The translations under genes and the position numbers were made by a program. Of a stretch of DNA of 64,000 nt, positions 63,950 to 64,000 are shown piece by piece. The notes beneath the pieces were generated by a model. It saw only the letters and a list, made by a program, of their open reading frames with translations. It made no database searches and had not been told where the DNA came from. This DNA comes from JAVBKX01 sp031553835 (lineage in GTDB: Bacteria; Bacteroidota; Bacteroidia; Bacteroidales; Azobacteroidaceae). Numbering within the stretch: position 1 is the first letter of the stretch; the number at the start of each line of letters is the position of its first letter. The stretch lies in contig JAVBKX010000004.1 of assembly GCA_031553835.1 (NCBI GenBank), forward strand, positions 152,717 through 216,716. Direction: 5' to 3'.

Positions 63950-64000
63950 CAGTCATTTACCTGTATGAATTTCGATTAAAAAGTAATTAGTCATGCCAAA

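Larger units (their letters stand above)
60546..64000 (+). mobile_element. Putative end of an integrative/mobilizable element
   Basis: From here on, housekeeping genes stop. The content is a Crp-type regulator, an RlmJ-like methyltransferase, a broken RteC-family gene, an excisionase-like HTH protein and a palindrome-rich segment, the last three typical of CTnDOT-like conjugative or mobilizable transposons of Bacteroidales. No integrase is inside the window and the left boundary is uncertain; it could be 60546, 60887 or even just before 62.5 kb. The element continues past 64000. Confidence 0.5.

Noticed and set aside
1..64000. CRISPR array, rRNA operon or insertion sequence with transposase
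   Set aside because: No spaced direct-repeat series, rRNA sequence or transposase-like protein was seen in the window.

Overview
The window comes from a Bacteroidota chromosome, most likely order Bacteroidales. It carries SusC/SusD glycan uptake, a hybrid two-component system (HTCS), many lipoproteins with acidic residues after the lipobox Cys, two proteins with type IX secretion (T9SS) sorting tails, and many -7 promoter boxes of the form TAnnTTTG. A T9SS-positive, saccharolytic anaerobe of the Tannerellaceae, Dysgonomonadaceae or Paludibacteraceae type would fit, but the genus cannot be fixed from this sequence.

Layout. 1-4662: start of a glycan-degrading region. A GH97 glycosidase (cut by the window edge) faces away from a GH144/glycoamylase-like enzyme and a T9SS-exported, carbohydrate-binding-like protein. 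4783-6503: TerC and EamA membrane transporters. 6631-9290: sialate O-acetylesterase-like enzyme with a DUF2461 protein. 9524-13870: a TonB-dependent receptor paired with a beta-helix surface lipoprotein, with no SusD. 13934-27970: a compact polysaccharide utilization locus (HTCS, SusC, SusD, two surface glycan-binding proteins, GH5). 28080-32848: Tsx-like DUF5020 outer-membrane channel, AzgA-type purine permease, NatA/NatB-type ABC exporter and a small lipoprotein. 33028-35073: GH127-type beta-L-arabinofuranosidase. 35199-35728: YoeB/YefM toxin-antitoxin pair with a palindromic operator. 35896-39128: queH, then an MBOAT/SGNH acyl-transfer pair. 39221-39932: a decayed secreted-protein gene. 40063-48269: minus-strand run of a small hypothetical, a DUF6340 lipoprotein, valS, a T9SS trypsin-like protease, a LysE exporter and mdh. 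48510-55245: YycJ-like hydrolase, DUF3943, DUF4290-murA-rimM, tRNA-Lys(CTT), DUF456 and AEC transporter. 55318-60405: GH3 enzyme and a K+-dependent-type membrane pyrophosphatase.

From about 60.5 kb to the right edge the content changes to what looks like one end of an integrative or mobilizable element: a Crp/Fnr regulator, an RlmJ-like methyltransferase with an altered catalytic motif, an RteC-family gene broken by one extra G in a G6 run, an excisionase-like HTH protein, and a palindrome-rich stretch just before a gene that leaves the window.

How the parts work together: the glycosidases, the SusCD machinery, the esterase and the purine route all serve nutrient capture across a two-membrane envelope. 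The PUL at 14-28 kb is the clearest self-contained system: glycan is bound by two lipoproteins, cut by the lipoprotein GH5, imported by SusCD and sensed by the HTCS. No wholly new system can be proven from sequence alone. The best leads are the broken-RteC element end with its divergent methyltransferase, the GH144/T9SS binding-protein pair, the DUF5020-purine permease coupling, and the SusD-less receptor/beta-helix pair.
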